From Coix lacryma-jobi var. lacryma-jobi (Eukaryota > Streptophyta > Magnoliopsida > Poales > Poaceae), in assembly GCA_009763385.1 (NCBI GenBank), contig CM019823.1, positions 26,131,668 through 26,195,667 of the forward strand: 64,000 bases of DNA. The letters run 5' to 3'. Positions 22,501 through 32,977 of the stretch are shown here, one piece after another. The position numbers and the translations under genes are program-made. How positions within the stretch are numbered: the stretch's first letter is position 1; each line of letters opens with the position of its first letter. The notes under the pieces were generated by a model. It searched no databases and was not told the DNA's origin. It saw only the letters and a program-made list of their open reading frames with translations.

Positions 22501-25500
22501 CTATGAGGCAGGTCTCGTCGTTCTCTACAGGTGTCTTCCTTTTCACAAATCCATCACCGTTTGATTGTTCGCTAACATCTCTTTCTCTTTTTCGGCGAAC
22601 TCCACCATGGACGGCATTGTTTCTTCTTCTGGACGAGGGAGGAGTCGCAGCAGCCGGCCACCACCGCCCTGCGGGCCTCACTCGGCCTCGCTCACCGCTC
22701 TGCGCAGAGTAGAGCCAGCCGACAGCCTTTGCCCCTGCCACGGCTTGGCGAGCATGGCAGGCTGGGCACCCACCGCCTTGGCCGTTCGGGCCTTGCCCGT
22801 GCAGGCCACTGCCCTGCGAGCGGCAGCCTGCTGCAGGCCAGACGGCCAGCTGGCAGCCCTGGTCTGAGGCCGCTCACTGCCGAGCCCCTGGTTGGGACGC
22901 CTCCCCTTCCCTGGGTTCGAGCACATGAAAACCTCCATGGTCTGTGCGATCTATGTCAAGGTTGAAGATAACTTTATTTACAGTTTTGCCACTCAGTTTT
23001 AATCTCCACCATTTAATCATTTAATCTTCGTTTTAATCTGTTTCAGTTGCGTTAGTTTTATCTCGTCGCGCTCTACGCAGTGATGCTGATGCTTTTCATC
23101 TCACATGTTTTTCCATATAAAGTTAAATATTAAATTGATTAATAAACCTATAAACATTTTATAATTAAAATCAACATAGGTTTTATACTTTGATATTTTA
23201 TACACAAATGTTAACATGATTAGTTACTAACATAAATATGTTTTAAATTTATAATTTGACTAGGCTAACAGTTATCATATAAAATACGTTTAGATGCTCT
23301 CACATGTTTTATTTTCTTTTACTAAGCTAATGTTTAACTTGATTAAATTATATAATAATATTTATGAATAAAATATGATTAGTCTAACCCGACTTTATAA
23401 TTAAAATATGTTTTGTCTAATCTGAATTAATATCTTGTCATGATCTTATTTAATTAAAATGAAACAAGTCGATAGTTCTTCCTTTATAATATAAAATTCT
23501 CGGTAGACGTGTCTCTCAGTCGTTTGGTGCGATCCCGCGACCGTAGTACGAGCTCTCTTTTAGTACGTTGTTTTGTCTCGTGTTATTGTTCTTAGTTCTC
23601 TGTTGTTTGCTTGTATGTTGCCTATGTGTGATGCTTGCTACGGGTAGACGTCGACCGGTTGTGCGCGCTGAAGATCGGAAGGTGATGACCCAGAGATGAT
23701 GATGCGAGAATTGGTCAAGTGTAATAGGCAAGTATACATGGGATCATCCTTGTTACCTACGCACTTTAATCTACAAATCATGTGCATGTGTCACAATGAT
23801 AACCATAGGATTTACCTAGATGTTCAATCTGTACCTTGTTACCGTGGGATATGTGCATGAGGGTAGATCTGCTAGTGCTGTAACCCTACAAATAAGATCT
23901 ACTAAAATGATTAATGATATGCGCAACTTCTGATCTTATCTTGTTCTTGTAATGTGAACTCGGGCGTGGGAGCCTTCGTGCTCTTGGCCCTCCCTAAATG
24001 ATCTTCTGTCGGCAAAAGCTGGGACATACAGTACAACCGTGAGGGCTACATGGCTCTGGTTTTAGTTGGTTCGAGGACCTCTCCTCGCTTGATGGTGGTT
24101 ACCCGAAAGGGCACAAAAGGGGCTCGCCGACTTGGGTATAGGACAGCCTCTGGTCTCATGTGTATAGCCGGGAAGGAATGTGCCATCGGAAAGGGGTTCC
24201 TATATCTGCTTGCCGATTGGAAACCTAGTGGTCACTGTCTTGTTATGGGAACTTCGAAAGACTTCATAGTGTACCCTGCCGCACTTCCTTGGTAGAGGTG
24301 ATATGGGATTTGCAACCCCTGGCTCATGGGGATCACGGCTCACGGGTAAAGTTATACAAACTCTGCAGAGTATTAAACTGGTATATCAGCCGTGCTCACG
24401 GTCACGAGCGGCCCGAAAAACTCACAAGCTAATAACTTAAACGAAATTTACTTTTGTTCACGTTACTATCATATTTGTGATTCTGATGATGTTGCCATAT
24501 TATTACTCATGTGGTTTAATTGGGTTTGCAAGCACAACTTGATGACTACTTAAAGCTAAAATCTTGACCAACTAAAAATGCTAACTGCAGTAAACCAGTG
24601 TCAAGCCTTTTGAGCTGCATAACCCCATGTTGCTTGCGGAGTACGACATGTGCTCACCCTTGCTATTTCCCCCACACCTCAGTCTCCATCAGAGTTGCGC
24701 ATCGGAAGCGTGGTGAAGACACAGATGAGTTTTCAGAATACTGATGGAAGTGCTAGGCGTATGTTACCCCCAGTCAGCTGTCCCTGTGAAGAATGGAGCT
24801 TGAAGAGAAGATTAGTATCCGTTCCGTTTAACTTTGATGTAAGTGTTGTTTTCGATATTTAGAACACTGTTTTTGATATTGTCTCTCTGTGGTTGTATGT
24901 GTGGACTTCCTGGGCACACATATGACATACCTGGTTTTGTTCTTTAAAACCGGGTGTTACACATGACGACCAGGGTCTTGTATACCCAGGTACTCGAAGC
25001 CAAAATTGGCTCGTTGTTGAAGAGGATGGATGCGTCGTGCAACAAAGTCTTGGACGACGGCGTACCCGGTCAATCCACTGATTATCAACCCATCTATCAT
25101 ATCGAGGAGGGGTCGGATAGTTTCTAATTCCTCATTAGTGATCTGGTCCTTCCATTCACGGCACTTCTGCGGCGGCCATCCATCGTGACGACGAAGAGCT
25201 GGCGGGGGATTACCCATGTAGAACCATCTGGCAGCCCAGTCTCGTACAGAATCCGACAACTCAACGGTTATATACTGGCTAGCTACTTCCAATCTAACCT
25301 GGATACTAGCTCATTCGACTACTTCGACGCTAGCATCACTGGATTGACACTTAAACCAGAAGAAGTAGCGGAAAAGAGTAAAAGAGGGACAAATTCCCAG
25401 AAAAGCCTCACACAGATGGGTGAAGATTGCAACATGAAGACACGCATTAGGAGTAATATGGTTGAGAGTCAAACCATAATAATGCAACAATCCACGGAGA

Positions 25501-25811
25501 AAGTCAGAAGCAGGAAGCCCCAATCCTCGCTCCACGAACGACTTGAACATGACGATTTCAGTTGTGTTGGGGGCGGGAGCACGATGGCCAGAAGGTACTC
25601 GCCATCCGTCAAGAGGTTGTGCTCGCAGTAATCCCTGTTCTGCTAACCACGCCAACTCCGTCACCGTGGTATCTGGCTGTTTCCAAGCTAGTACATCAGT
25701 AGGAGGGCATGGATGCTTTGGCCTTCCAGTGGTGGTGATCCTAGGCTTTTTCTTCTCCATAGCAGTTTGTCTCTTGGGACCCATGTTGGTGACGAGAGAT
25801 TTCTTTCGCAT
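19513..25811 (-). pseudogene. Six-exon antisense gene of element A, plant-transposon domain plus coiled coil
   Basis: Minus-strand exons (5' to 3'): 25811-24967 continuing at 21724-21604 once solo LTR D is removed; 21525-21192; 21112-20997; 20922-20439; 20368-20089; 20012-19513 (TAG stop). All five introns are GT-AG and every junction keeps the frame (for example G|AT at exons 2/3 and 5/6, AA|G at 3/4). Exon 1 holds the same domain as the element C gene (LGLPASDFLRGLLHYYGLTL, then a CEAFLGI motif). The middle exons are acidic and Ser/Pro-rich with one basic patch (PKKARTGRRHAVRK), a possible nuclear localisation signal. The last two exons are heptad-rich coiled coil. It is broken by TGA at 25313, TAG at 20735 and TAG at 20513. 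Its function is unknown. Confidence 0.82.
21725..24961. mobile_element. Solo LTR D, 3.2 kb (Tekay/Del-like)
   Basis: Begins TGTCACACCCC and ends CCGGGTGTTACA, flanked by CATGA (21720-21724 and 24962-24966). It interrupts exon 1 of the antisense gene. TATATATA at 22360-22368 is a likely promoter, followed by a GC-rich leader (22480-22900) and AT-rich sequence. There is no gag-pol and no internal LTR pair. Frames at 22430-22965 lack motifs. It differs from solo LTR E in sequence but resembles it in layout. Confidence 0.8.
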
Positions 25812-25895
25812 CAACTGAGGATTGGCTAGGGGATTTGTAACTCTGAAGGCAAAAGCTTGATGAAAGCGTGAGGAACATACAAGCCCGATGGCGGC

Positions 25896-25903
25896 TTATT
25901 ATA
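25896..25903 (-). promoter_or_regulatory. TATA-like box of the element A antisense gene
   Basis: TATAATAA on the minus strand, about 85 bp upstream of ATG 25811. The position parallels the TATAAATA box of the element C homologue. Confidence 0.4.
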
Positions 25904-27175
25904 GATCTGTTTCGGCAACCGTTCATCTCTCACAAACGACGTCAAAAGACTGTTCAAAACCCTAACGACTGGGAGAACGCTACAGATGGCGTCAGCTACA
26001 GTCAACAGACAAGTTCCCTTCTTTCACAAGACAAACTTAGTACTCGGAAATCAAGAAAAAAGACTCGAAAAATATTCCAAGTACCCGGATCTTATTTATT
26101 ATTACTCGGAATTACAACAAAGATACATGAAAACATCTTGAGATACAGCAACTACCAGCACAAGTACCACCAGGATGTAAAACTGTACTCTAGTATAATC
26201 AAGGTACAGAGTCTTGATGCCTAATGCACCATGGACTGGGTTCAGTGAGACGCAGTAAAGCAGACACAGAACCTTGGGTAGACACATGAGCCTTTTCAGT
26301 GCCTCCCAAGGTGGGTTTCAGGTACCACCCCAATGCTCAAGGAACTCCGGGGAAGACCATCACCCTCGCCGCCCTTTTGACAACCTGTGACTCCGAGGTT
26401 ATCTACGAGTGGTAGTCACAAGAGTTCTTCTAGGCGCACCTCTGTATCCCTCTGCTTGCGACCACTTGAAAACCACCCTAGCGGATGGTCCCTTCACAAG
26501 AGTTCTTCTGGGCACTTCATCTACTCTACAAAAGGAAAACGCCCGGAGGCTCGGCCATCTCAGCTACTGATATTACAATACTCATGAGGCTAAAAGAAGT
26601 CATACACTCCTAAAAGATATGAACTACTTGCTTCCCAGGCAGGGTATTTATAGGCGGTTTCTTCTCGGTCTATGAACATAGTTCATCAACAAGAGTGTCC
26701 GCCGGAGCAATAATTCAACCAATGTACTGTGGCACATGTGAAGCCTGGCACTGGTGATTGATTCTCATGCACACTTCAAGAGGAAGACGACAAAGTTTGC
26801 AGTTGCAGAACAAGACAAAAATCATTAATACGTACAGCTGGAACAGTCATTGAGCGGTTATTGCTGACTTCACAGTAATTTTTTTCAGTGGGGGGTGATA
26901 AGGGATGTTTGTTGAAAACATTTCCCACCTGAAGCTGAACATCTATCACTCAGATGGAGTAGGCAAAGAATTGGTGGCATGTTCCGAATCCTTAAAACCT
27001 TTATGGATTACCCGGTCCTGTATTTAGAAGATCCCAAGCACCAACTACTTTAGTACTCGGAACTTAGGCTCCGGGGCTGCAGGGTATAATATATAAAGAA
27101 AATATTTTTTCTTATTTGAGAATTACTCAGAAAAGGCTTCAAAGATCCTCAAAGTTATTATAAATAACAAGAGGC
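25904..27175. other. Non-coding 3' internal region of element A
   Basis: AT-rich sequence upstream of the antisense promoter and before the hairpin block. Frames here are short and show no motifs. I see no gene in it. Confidence 0.5.
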
Positions 27176-27336
27176 TTGGGGGCTACACCCTATGGGTGCA
27201 CTTTTTGGAAAAAGTGCACGCCATGGAATTTCTTTAACTTCGGAGCACTTCAAGATTTCTCAAGACATTACTCGGAGATTCTCAAGAAGAAACTGGAAGA
27301 TAATGTCGTGAAGAAATGACGAAGAGCTCAGGGGCT
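27176..27336 (+). other. 3' hairpin and polypurine tract of element A
   Basis: GGGGGCTACACCC (27178-27190) is followed by a perfect 11-bp stem, GTGCACTTTTT / AAAAAGTGCAC, with a GG loop (27196-27219). About 110 bp later the polypurine tract, GAGCTCAGGGGCT, abuts the LTR at 27337. The layout is the same as in element C, although the stem sequence differs. Confidence 0.6.
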
Positions 27337-27770
27337 TGACGGACCAGGATGTCTGAGATAGCATCAGTTGATGATTACTCCGACTAATCCCGGGCGGCAT
27401 GTGAGATCTGAAGACTTGTTATGAAGTGTACTTGGATTAGGACTCTCGTTGTAACTTAGTCGAGTTCTTAAAGGAAGTCTTGTAATTAGAATAAGACTCC
27501 TTTGATGTAATTGACTAGGACTCGGCCTGCGCTATGACTTACCCGGATATATAAGGGGAAGTGGGCGCAGGCTCCAGACGATCGAACATTGAATCATAAT
27601 CATACACAAGGCACATGCCGCACTAGACGTAAGGTATTATGCTATTTAGCGGCCTGAACCAGTATAAATCGCTGTCGCTGTGTACTCGCCGAGTCCTACG
27701 AACGCCGATCCCCACCAAACAAATTGTCTGAGATTACTCAAGACGAGTTGCTGGTTAACAAACACCGACA
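27337..27770 (+). repeat. 3' LTR of element A
   Basis: 434 bp, TGACGG...ACCGACA, with TATATA at 27548-27553. It is followed by the TSD GTCCT (27771-27775) and then element B coding sequence. It supplies the intact reference for the interrupted 5' LTR. Confidence 0.93.
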
Positions 27771-27775
27771 GTCCT

Positions 27776-30422
27776 CTGCGGACCAAGCGAAGGTGTCGGA
27801 GTTTTCCTTGAGGAAAAAGACGAGGTCGTTTTCTGATTGGGGGTCTAGGTTGGCTGAGATGAACACTTTTCTTTCGGTGTTGCTCTCAAAGAGTTGAACT
27901 TGTTTAGTCTCTTCTTTAGGTGATGCTTTTACTTTGTCGATGCATACTTCACCTTCGTCGCTGAGGTTTGTAGCTCGAGGCTTTGACAAATTGTGGACAT
28001 TACGTTGCCCCGGTGCTACTGTTCCTTCAGCTGCTCTTGCAATGTCTTGATCTCTGTATACCGCAACGACCCCCTTCGGAGCAGGAAGCTTCATGCAGAG
28101 GTATGCAGGGTGGATTAGAGTATTGAATGCATTGGTGACACCTCGGCAAAATATTGCATTGTAAGGATAGAACATGTCAACCACGTCGAAGGTTATATGC
28201 TCAGTTCTGCAGTTCAGCTGATCTCCGAAGGTAACGGGCAAAGATATTTTTCCAACAGCTCTTACTTGTTGTCCGCCAAAACCGTATAGTGGGTTGTCGA
28301 CAGGTTGCAAGAGGTTTCTGTCAAGCTTCATGCTGTTGAAGGTTGTGGCGAACAGGATGTCAGCGGAGCTTCCTGTATCGACGAGAATTTTGGTGACTGT
28401 CCACCCTGCTAGGTTAGTCTCGATCACCATTGCATCAGTGTGAGGGTAATCCTTTAACCTCATGTCACTAGAATCGAAGGTTATTGGGATGTGAGACCAT
28501 CGGCCGAACTTGCGCGGTCCTTCGACGGCTACATGATGTACTCTTCTAGCATGTTCTTTCCTTTGCCTCTTATTGCCGTGATCTTCGTTCGAGCCTCCGG
28601 TGATGGCTAGGATAACACCGAAGGTTGATGTTGGGTTGTTGATGGTTGTTTGGGTTTGGGCTTCGGATTTGACGGGCTGAGGAGCTGGTAACGCTGGTAT
28701 TGGTGGTGGTGGTGGTAAAGTATTGTTTACTTGTTGGTTGGTTTGGGTTTGGGTTTCGGGGGTTGTTGGGTATCTGACGGTATATGGTGCATTTTGGCGT
28801 TGTGGGATGGCGGTTGCCTGATAAGAGGCTTGGTTGTAGTGTGGGTGATGTGAGTAGAAAGGTTGGTGCGAAGATAGGCCGTAGTTTATGGGGGTGTAAT
28901 GGTATGGAGGATTGGGTTGGTTGAAGTTTGTTTTCATGGTGTGATTGATGGTTCGGTTGTCTGCCGAAGCGGCTCTTTTGGACTCCTGGTACTCTTTCCC
29001 CTTAGCGAAGCACTCGCATTGCTTGGTGGTGTGTCCTTTCCCTGGACCACAAAAATGGCAGTACATTTTCGCGGGATCTTTCTGTTGGTTTCTTTGGTCC
29101 GGCGGGGGTGGGAATCCTTGCGGATTTTGGTTGCCCGAGGGTTGAGCACCCCTTCTTTGGTCTTTAAAGGGACCTGCCTTGTTGATTGCACCAATGTCGC
29201 TTTGTTCTTGGCGAGAGTTGTTTTCTCTCGCTTGAGGCCTCGGCTGCGGCTTCTGCTGAGATCTTCGGGCATCAGACTTTGCCCTGAAGTCCATGTCCGC
29301 TCTACAGTATCTTTCCATTGTCTCATGTAGTTCTTCGATTGTATTTGCCGACTTCCTGGCAAATTTTGAGGAGCATGGGCCTGGGCGCAGGCCGCTGACT
29401 GCAGCGAGGATGACAGCCTCGTCAGAGATCCCCGGGGTTCTTGCCCTGATTTGCATAAACCTTCGCCAATAATCTTGCAATGGTTCGCACTCTTCTTGTT
29501 TGCAGTTGAACAACTCAATGGAGTTTGATGGGGCTGCTGTAATACCCTTGAAATTTGTGCAAAGCCTATCTCTGAGGTTGGCCCAGGAATCCACGGTTCC
29601 AGGGCGAAGGTTGCTGTACCAAGTCTGTGCAATGTCCCGAAGGATGATTACGAAGGACTTTGCCATTGTTGATTCATCTCCTCCTGTTGCGGCAACTGCC
29701 GCTTCATAACTCATTATGAATTGGCGAGGGTCAGTAAGACCGTCGTAACGGGGTAAATTTTGTGGATTGTAGCATGGTGGTCAGGGTTGAGTTTGTAGTA
29801 TCTGGGAGAGTGGTGATTTTGGGTCATATGACATTTGATGTTGTTGGGCTCTCCGTTGGTTGCGAAGGTTTGGCTCTCTTTCCTCTGGGTAGAGTTGGCG
29901 AAAGTTTGGTTGCCTCATAGGGTATAGGTTATCTGGGTGATTTGGTGGTGGCGGGGGTGGTGGATGGTGGCGGAGGTTGCCCTGATCCTGCTCATCATTC
30001 CCCTCCTGCAGTGGTGGCATTTCCCTGTCGTTCCAACCCTCGGCTTCGGCCTCGGCTGCTGCGAGGGACTCCTCCATCCGTCGAAGTTGTTCCCTTGCTT
30101 CGTCCGCCTTTTGCCTGATGGCGCGCAGCCGGTTGTGCCTCACAAGTTGGTCTAGGCGCCTTTTCTTCTTTTGCAACTCAGCTTGAAGTCTTTCGAGGGC
30201 CTCGAGGCCCAACTCCTCTTCGTCTCCTCCCTCACCTTCTCCGGAAGTGTGGGGGTGCGGCTGTGTCGCCGGCTGGGTATGAGGGCCCGGGACTTCTGAA
30301 TCTAGGGCGACATCTTCTGCTCCCGAGGGTTCCACAATCTCTTCCACGGGTTGAACTATCGCCGCAGCCTCTCTGGTCGCGCGATGGTCTCTAGTTGTGG
30401 ACGCTCTTCTGTTTCCCGTCAT
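27776..30422 (-). pseudogene. Element B gag and protease
   Basis: Starts at ATG 30422-30420, just after the primer-binding site. The N-terminal region is Pro- and Glu-rich with a charged stretch. It is followed by an in-frame TGA at 29783-29781 and the gag domain (about 29700-29280; NLPRYDGLTDPRQFIMSYEA and LQDYWRRFMQIRARTPG). A zinc knuckle, CHFCGPGKGHTTKQC, has one residue more than the usual CX2CX4HX4C. A Pro/Gln/Tyr-rich linker and a protease with VDTGSSADIL follow. The frame reaches 27776 without a further stop and continues, after element A, at 6290. The minus-strand frame running into 27738 ends inside element A and is an artefact of the insertion. Confidence 0.87.
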
Positions 30423-30435
30423 TTCGAACTTCGGT

Positions 30436-30455
30436 CCCCACGGACGGCGCCAAAC
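30436..30455 (-). other. Primer-binding site of element B
   Basis: Immediately downstream of the 5' LTR on the minus strand, GTTTGGCGCCGTCCGTGGGG. Sites of the type TGGCGCCGTCCGTGGGG are frequent in plant LTR elements; I did not assign the tRNA. Confidence 0.6.
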
Positions 30456-31120
30456 TGTTGGAGGCACACCTGCCCAACCTCCGCTGCAGAGCAGGGGTTC
30501 GGAGCGAGGGAGTTTAACTGTCGGACTTACGTAAAGAAGTTTACGTAAATGTACTCAAGCGGAGATGCGGGAAAATTAGTTGGTTGAGGAATTCTTCTAT
30601 TGCCCCCCAAAAAATATTCCCTGTTTACAATGTTCATCCCCTGGTATTTATAGGAGATACCAAGGGACACCGGTCAAATTACAAAAGGGTACAGAAAAGA
30701 TTCCCCGACACCGTACAGGGGAAGGGTAGGACCGTACAAACACAACTAGAGTGGAAAACCCTAGCTTGCCTTCCTCCTGCCCGCCGCCATCTGGTCCTGC
30801 TCATTGTTGGAAGCACGGTCTGGCCCGACTCGCCTTCGCGGGAAAGGCGGGGTCAGACCCTCGGCTCCGCCGGTTGCGAGGTCAGACCCAGACCGTGATC
30901 AAGACGCTCGAGGGTCGCCTTCTGTGTTCTTCGCGCGCCTTCGCCTGCAAGACATGCAACGAACCCCGAGGGTTGAACTTGTATCCGAAGGTTAGGAAAC
31001 CGGTCCGAAGGGTCCAAAAAACGGAGAGAAGAGAGTTCGAGAGAGGGCGCGGGTCGCGCGAGGGTCGCCTCTTCGAGCCAACATGCGCGGCGCCATTGCC
31101 GAGGGTCCCCTCCCCCAACA
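30456..31120 (-). repeat. 5' LTR of element B
   Basis: 665 bp. On the plus strand it starts TGTTGGAGGC and ends TCCCCCAACA. TATAAATA on the minus strand (30652-30645) is in promoter position. The next five bases (GATGG, 31121-31125) are the predicted target duplication; the partner lies outside the window. Confidence 0.85.
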
Positions 31121-31269
31121 GATGGCGCCGCGCCGCAGGCGCAGCAGGCAGCAGCAGCACGTGAAGAGACGCAAGACCTGACCGCCATGGCCCATGGGAC
31201 TGCGGCCCTGCGGTGGTTCTACCGCCGGCGGAAATCACGTCTCGTCTTCGGCGATGCTATGCAACATGA

Positions 31270-31499
31270 GGGCACCCGCAATGGTCAGAGTCAGCTGCTA
31301 GCTCTATGCTAACTTCTCCAATAGTACTAGCTCTTAGCACATAATTTTTAACATGAATGACCCTACATAACAATCTCACATGATCTTGAGATGTGTGTAA
31401 GAGCTTAGCTCTTAACTTAGAGCTAGCTTTTATCTCTTCCCTATTAAAATATAAGAAAAATGCTTAGAGCTAGCTTAAAAACCGATGGTTGGAGCTGCC
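31270..31499. mobile_element. Possible MITE remnant with poorly matched ends
   Basis: Starts GGGCACCCGCAATGG and ends TTGGAGCTGCC, with repeated AGCTAGCTCT-like motifs inside. The ends only partly match as inverted repeats and I found no clear duplication, so this is tentative. Confidence 0.3.
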
Positions 31500-31700
31500 G
31501 TGACAACAAGTGTCGGGAACGGAGCAAGCGTAGGCGGCGACGGTGCCCGTGGTTGATCGATCATTCTCGACACCATGCGAGCCGCAAAGGGGTTCACCGT
31601 GCGCATAGGTGCCGTACGTGTGCTCTGCATGTGTGAGAACCGAGGACCCCCCGTAATCGAGCAGCCCGAGGGCCCGAGACCGAGGACGCCGGTCCTTTAA

Positions 31701-32282
31701 GGCCATCCGCAATCCGCAATGGTTATCAAATACTCCCTCCGTCCCTAAATAAGTGTTGTCGTTGGTGTGCGTGCCACGTGTTTGACTCAATTTGTAGAAA
31801 ATATATACAATATTTATATCTCTAAATAATTTTGTTAAAAAACTAGATGTAAAGATCTTTCCGATGATACTAATTACTTAGCATAAATATTAATATATTT
31901 TAATATATAATTGCCGGCAACTTTTTCTCGGGAAGCGAGAACATTTAGGGACGGAGGGAGTAGCTAGCTAGAAGGAATTCTATTGGCTCTCAATAGCACT
32001 TTACAAATAACTAGCGAGATGACGTATAAAAATAATATAAAAGTAGCACTCTTATCGGCTATCGAGGAGAGAGATCAAATAGCTAGCGACTTCCTAATAG
32101 CTAGCTATTTGATCTCTCTCCTCGATAGCCAATAAAAGTGCTACTTTTGTAAGTTGCCTCATCAAAATAGTATTTATTTATATGTCACATCTAGCTAGCT
32201 ATTTGTAAGTTGGCATTGAGAGCCAATAACATTCTTTCTAGATACCAAATAGCTAACGATTTGAACACTATTGCGGACGCCC
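31701..32282. mobile_element. Tourist-like (PIF/Harbinger) MITE with a nested Stowaway
   Basis: The terminal inverted repeats GGCCATCCGCAAT and GGGCGTCCGCAAT match at 11 of 13 positions and are flanked by TAA (31698-31700, 32283-32285). The interior forms long hairpins, notably arms at about 32041-32086 and 32097-32146. A Stowaway element sits inside the left part. A related shorter element lies at 56438-56664. Confidence 0.7.
31733..31960. mobile_element. Stowaway MITE
   Basis: Inverted repeats CTCCCTCCGTCCCTAAAT and ATTTAGGGACGGAGGGAG with a TA duplication (31731-31732, 31961-31962): 228 bp, AT-rich and non-coding. It is nested in the Tourist-like element. Confidence 0.85.
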
Positions 32283-32419
32283 TAACAACTGCAGAGACCG
32301 TGTTTACTTAAGATGCACGCCGCTTTAAAAAAAAACGATGATGAGTGGATCACCCGACTAAAGTTTAATCTGTTGTTGGATAGACTAATTATTATTATTT
32401 TCTTATACTGTAAGTTATA

Positions 32420-32658
32420 CTCCCTCCATATTGAAAAACTTGACGTTTCAGACAACGACACGGTCTCCAAAACATCACTTTGACTACTTGTCTTGAAAAG
32501 TGGTATATATATTTTTATGAAATTACTTTTCAAGACAAATTTGTTTATATAATTTTTACATCTCTAAACTCAATAATTTAAAAGTTATTTATGATTTATA
32601 TTCTCAATGTTTGACTCAAACCTTGTCCAAAATGTCAGCTTTTTCAATATAGAGAGAG
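32420..32658. mobile_element. Stowaway MITE
   Basis: The left end, CTCCCTCCATATTGAAAAA, and right end, TTTTTCAATATAGAGAGAG, are imperfect inverted repeats. TA flanks both sides (32418-32419, 32659-32660). 239 bp. Confidence 0.78.
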
Positions 32659-32718
32659 TACTCATCAAGTTTTTGTTAAAGTATAATTATTTTTTGCAGA
32701 GAGTGTGTGTCGCACGTA

Positions 32719-32975
32719 CTCCCTCCGTCCAACAAAACATGCAATTCTCGCTTATCGAGGAATCAACTATTTTGAACTTTGACCAAAATAATATAAAAAA
32801 GTACTAACATTCTTGATACAAAAAATATACCATTAGATTAGTAATAGAATATATTTTCATAATAATTTTATTTCACAATATAAATACTAATAACTTTTAT
32901 TATAATCTTGGTCAAATTTAAATTACTTTGACTAGCACGGTTCCCATAATTGCATGTTTTTATGGACCGAGAGAG
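32719..32975. mobile_element. Stowaway MITE
   Basis: Left end CTCCCTCCGTCCAACAAAAC, right end with TGCATGTTTTTATGGACCGA then GAGAG. TA flanks at 32717-32718 and 32976-32977. 257 bp. Third Stowaway within 1.3 kb. Confidence 0.78.
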
Positions 32976-32977
32976 TA

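Larger units (their letters stand above)
6291..27770 (+). mobile_element. Element A: complete Tat-type Ty3/gypsy retrotransposon with nested insertions
   Basis: Bounded by 434-bp LTRs (6291-7927 after removing its own insert; 27337-27770) and the 5-bp duplication GTCCT (6286-6290 and 27771-27775). The order is LTR, primer-binding site, gag, protease, RT, RNase H, integrase, antisense gene, hairpin, polypurine tract, LTR. Without the inserted solo LTRs it is about 12.4 kb. My hand comparison of the two LTRs found about 17 substitutions in 434 bp, mostly transitions. The antisense gene and the pol type point to the Tat lineage. Confidence 0.92.
2844..31120 (-). mobile_element. Element B: minus-strand Ty3/gypsy retrotransposon, interrupted by A and truncated by C
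   Basis: From right to left: 5' LTR (30456-31120), primer-binding site, gag-protease (27776-30422), insertion of element A (6291-27770), then RT-RNase H-integrase (3223-6290) and a 3' untranslated stretch cut by element C at 2844. The 3' LTR should lie beyond C, outside the window. Removing A plus one GTCCT copy leaves 5715 coding nucleotides, exactly 1905 codons, confirming that the two parts are one frame. Only two in-frame stops break it. Confidence 0.88.

Noticed and set aside
22430..22965. GC-rich frames in solo LTR D
   Set aside because: Same compositional pattern, no motifs, and inside a bounded LTR insertion.
27738..27775. Last residues of the long minus-strand frame at 27738-29714
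   Set aside because: They are translated from element A's LTR; the true continuation is at 6290.
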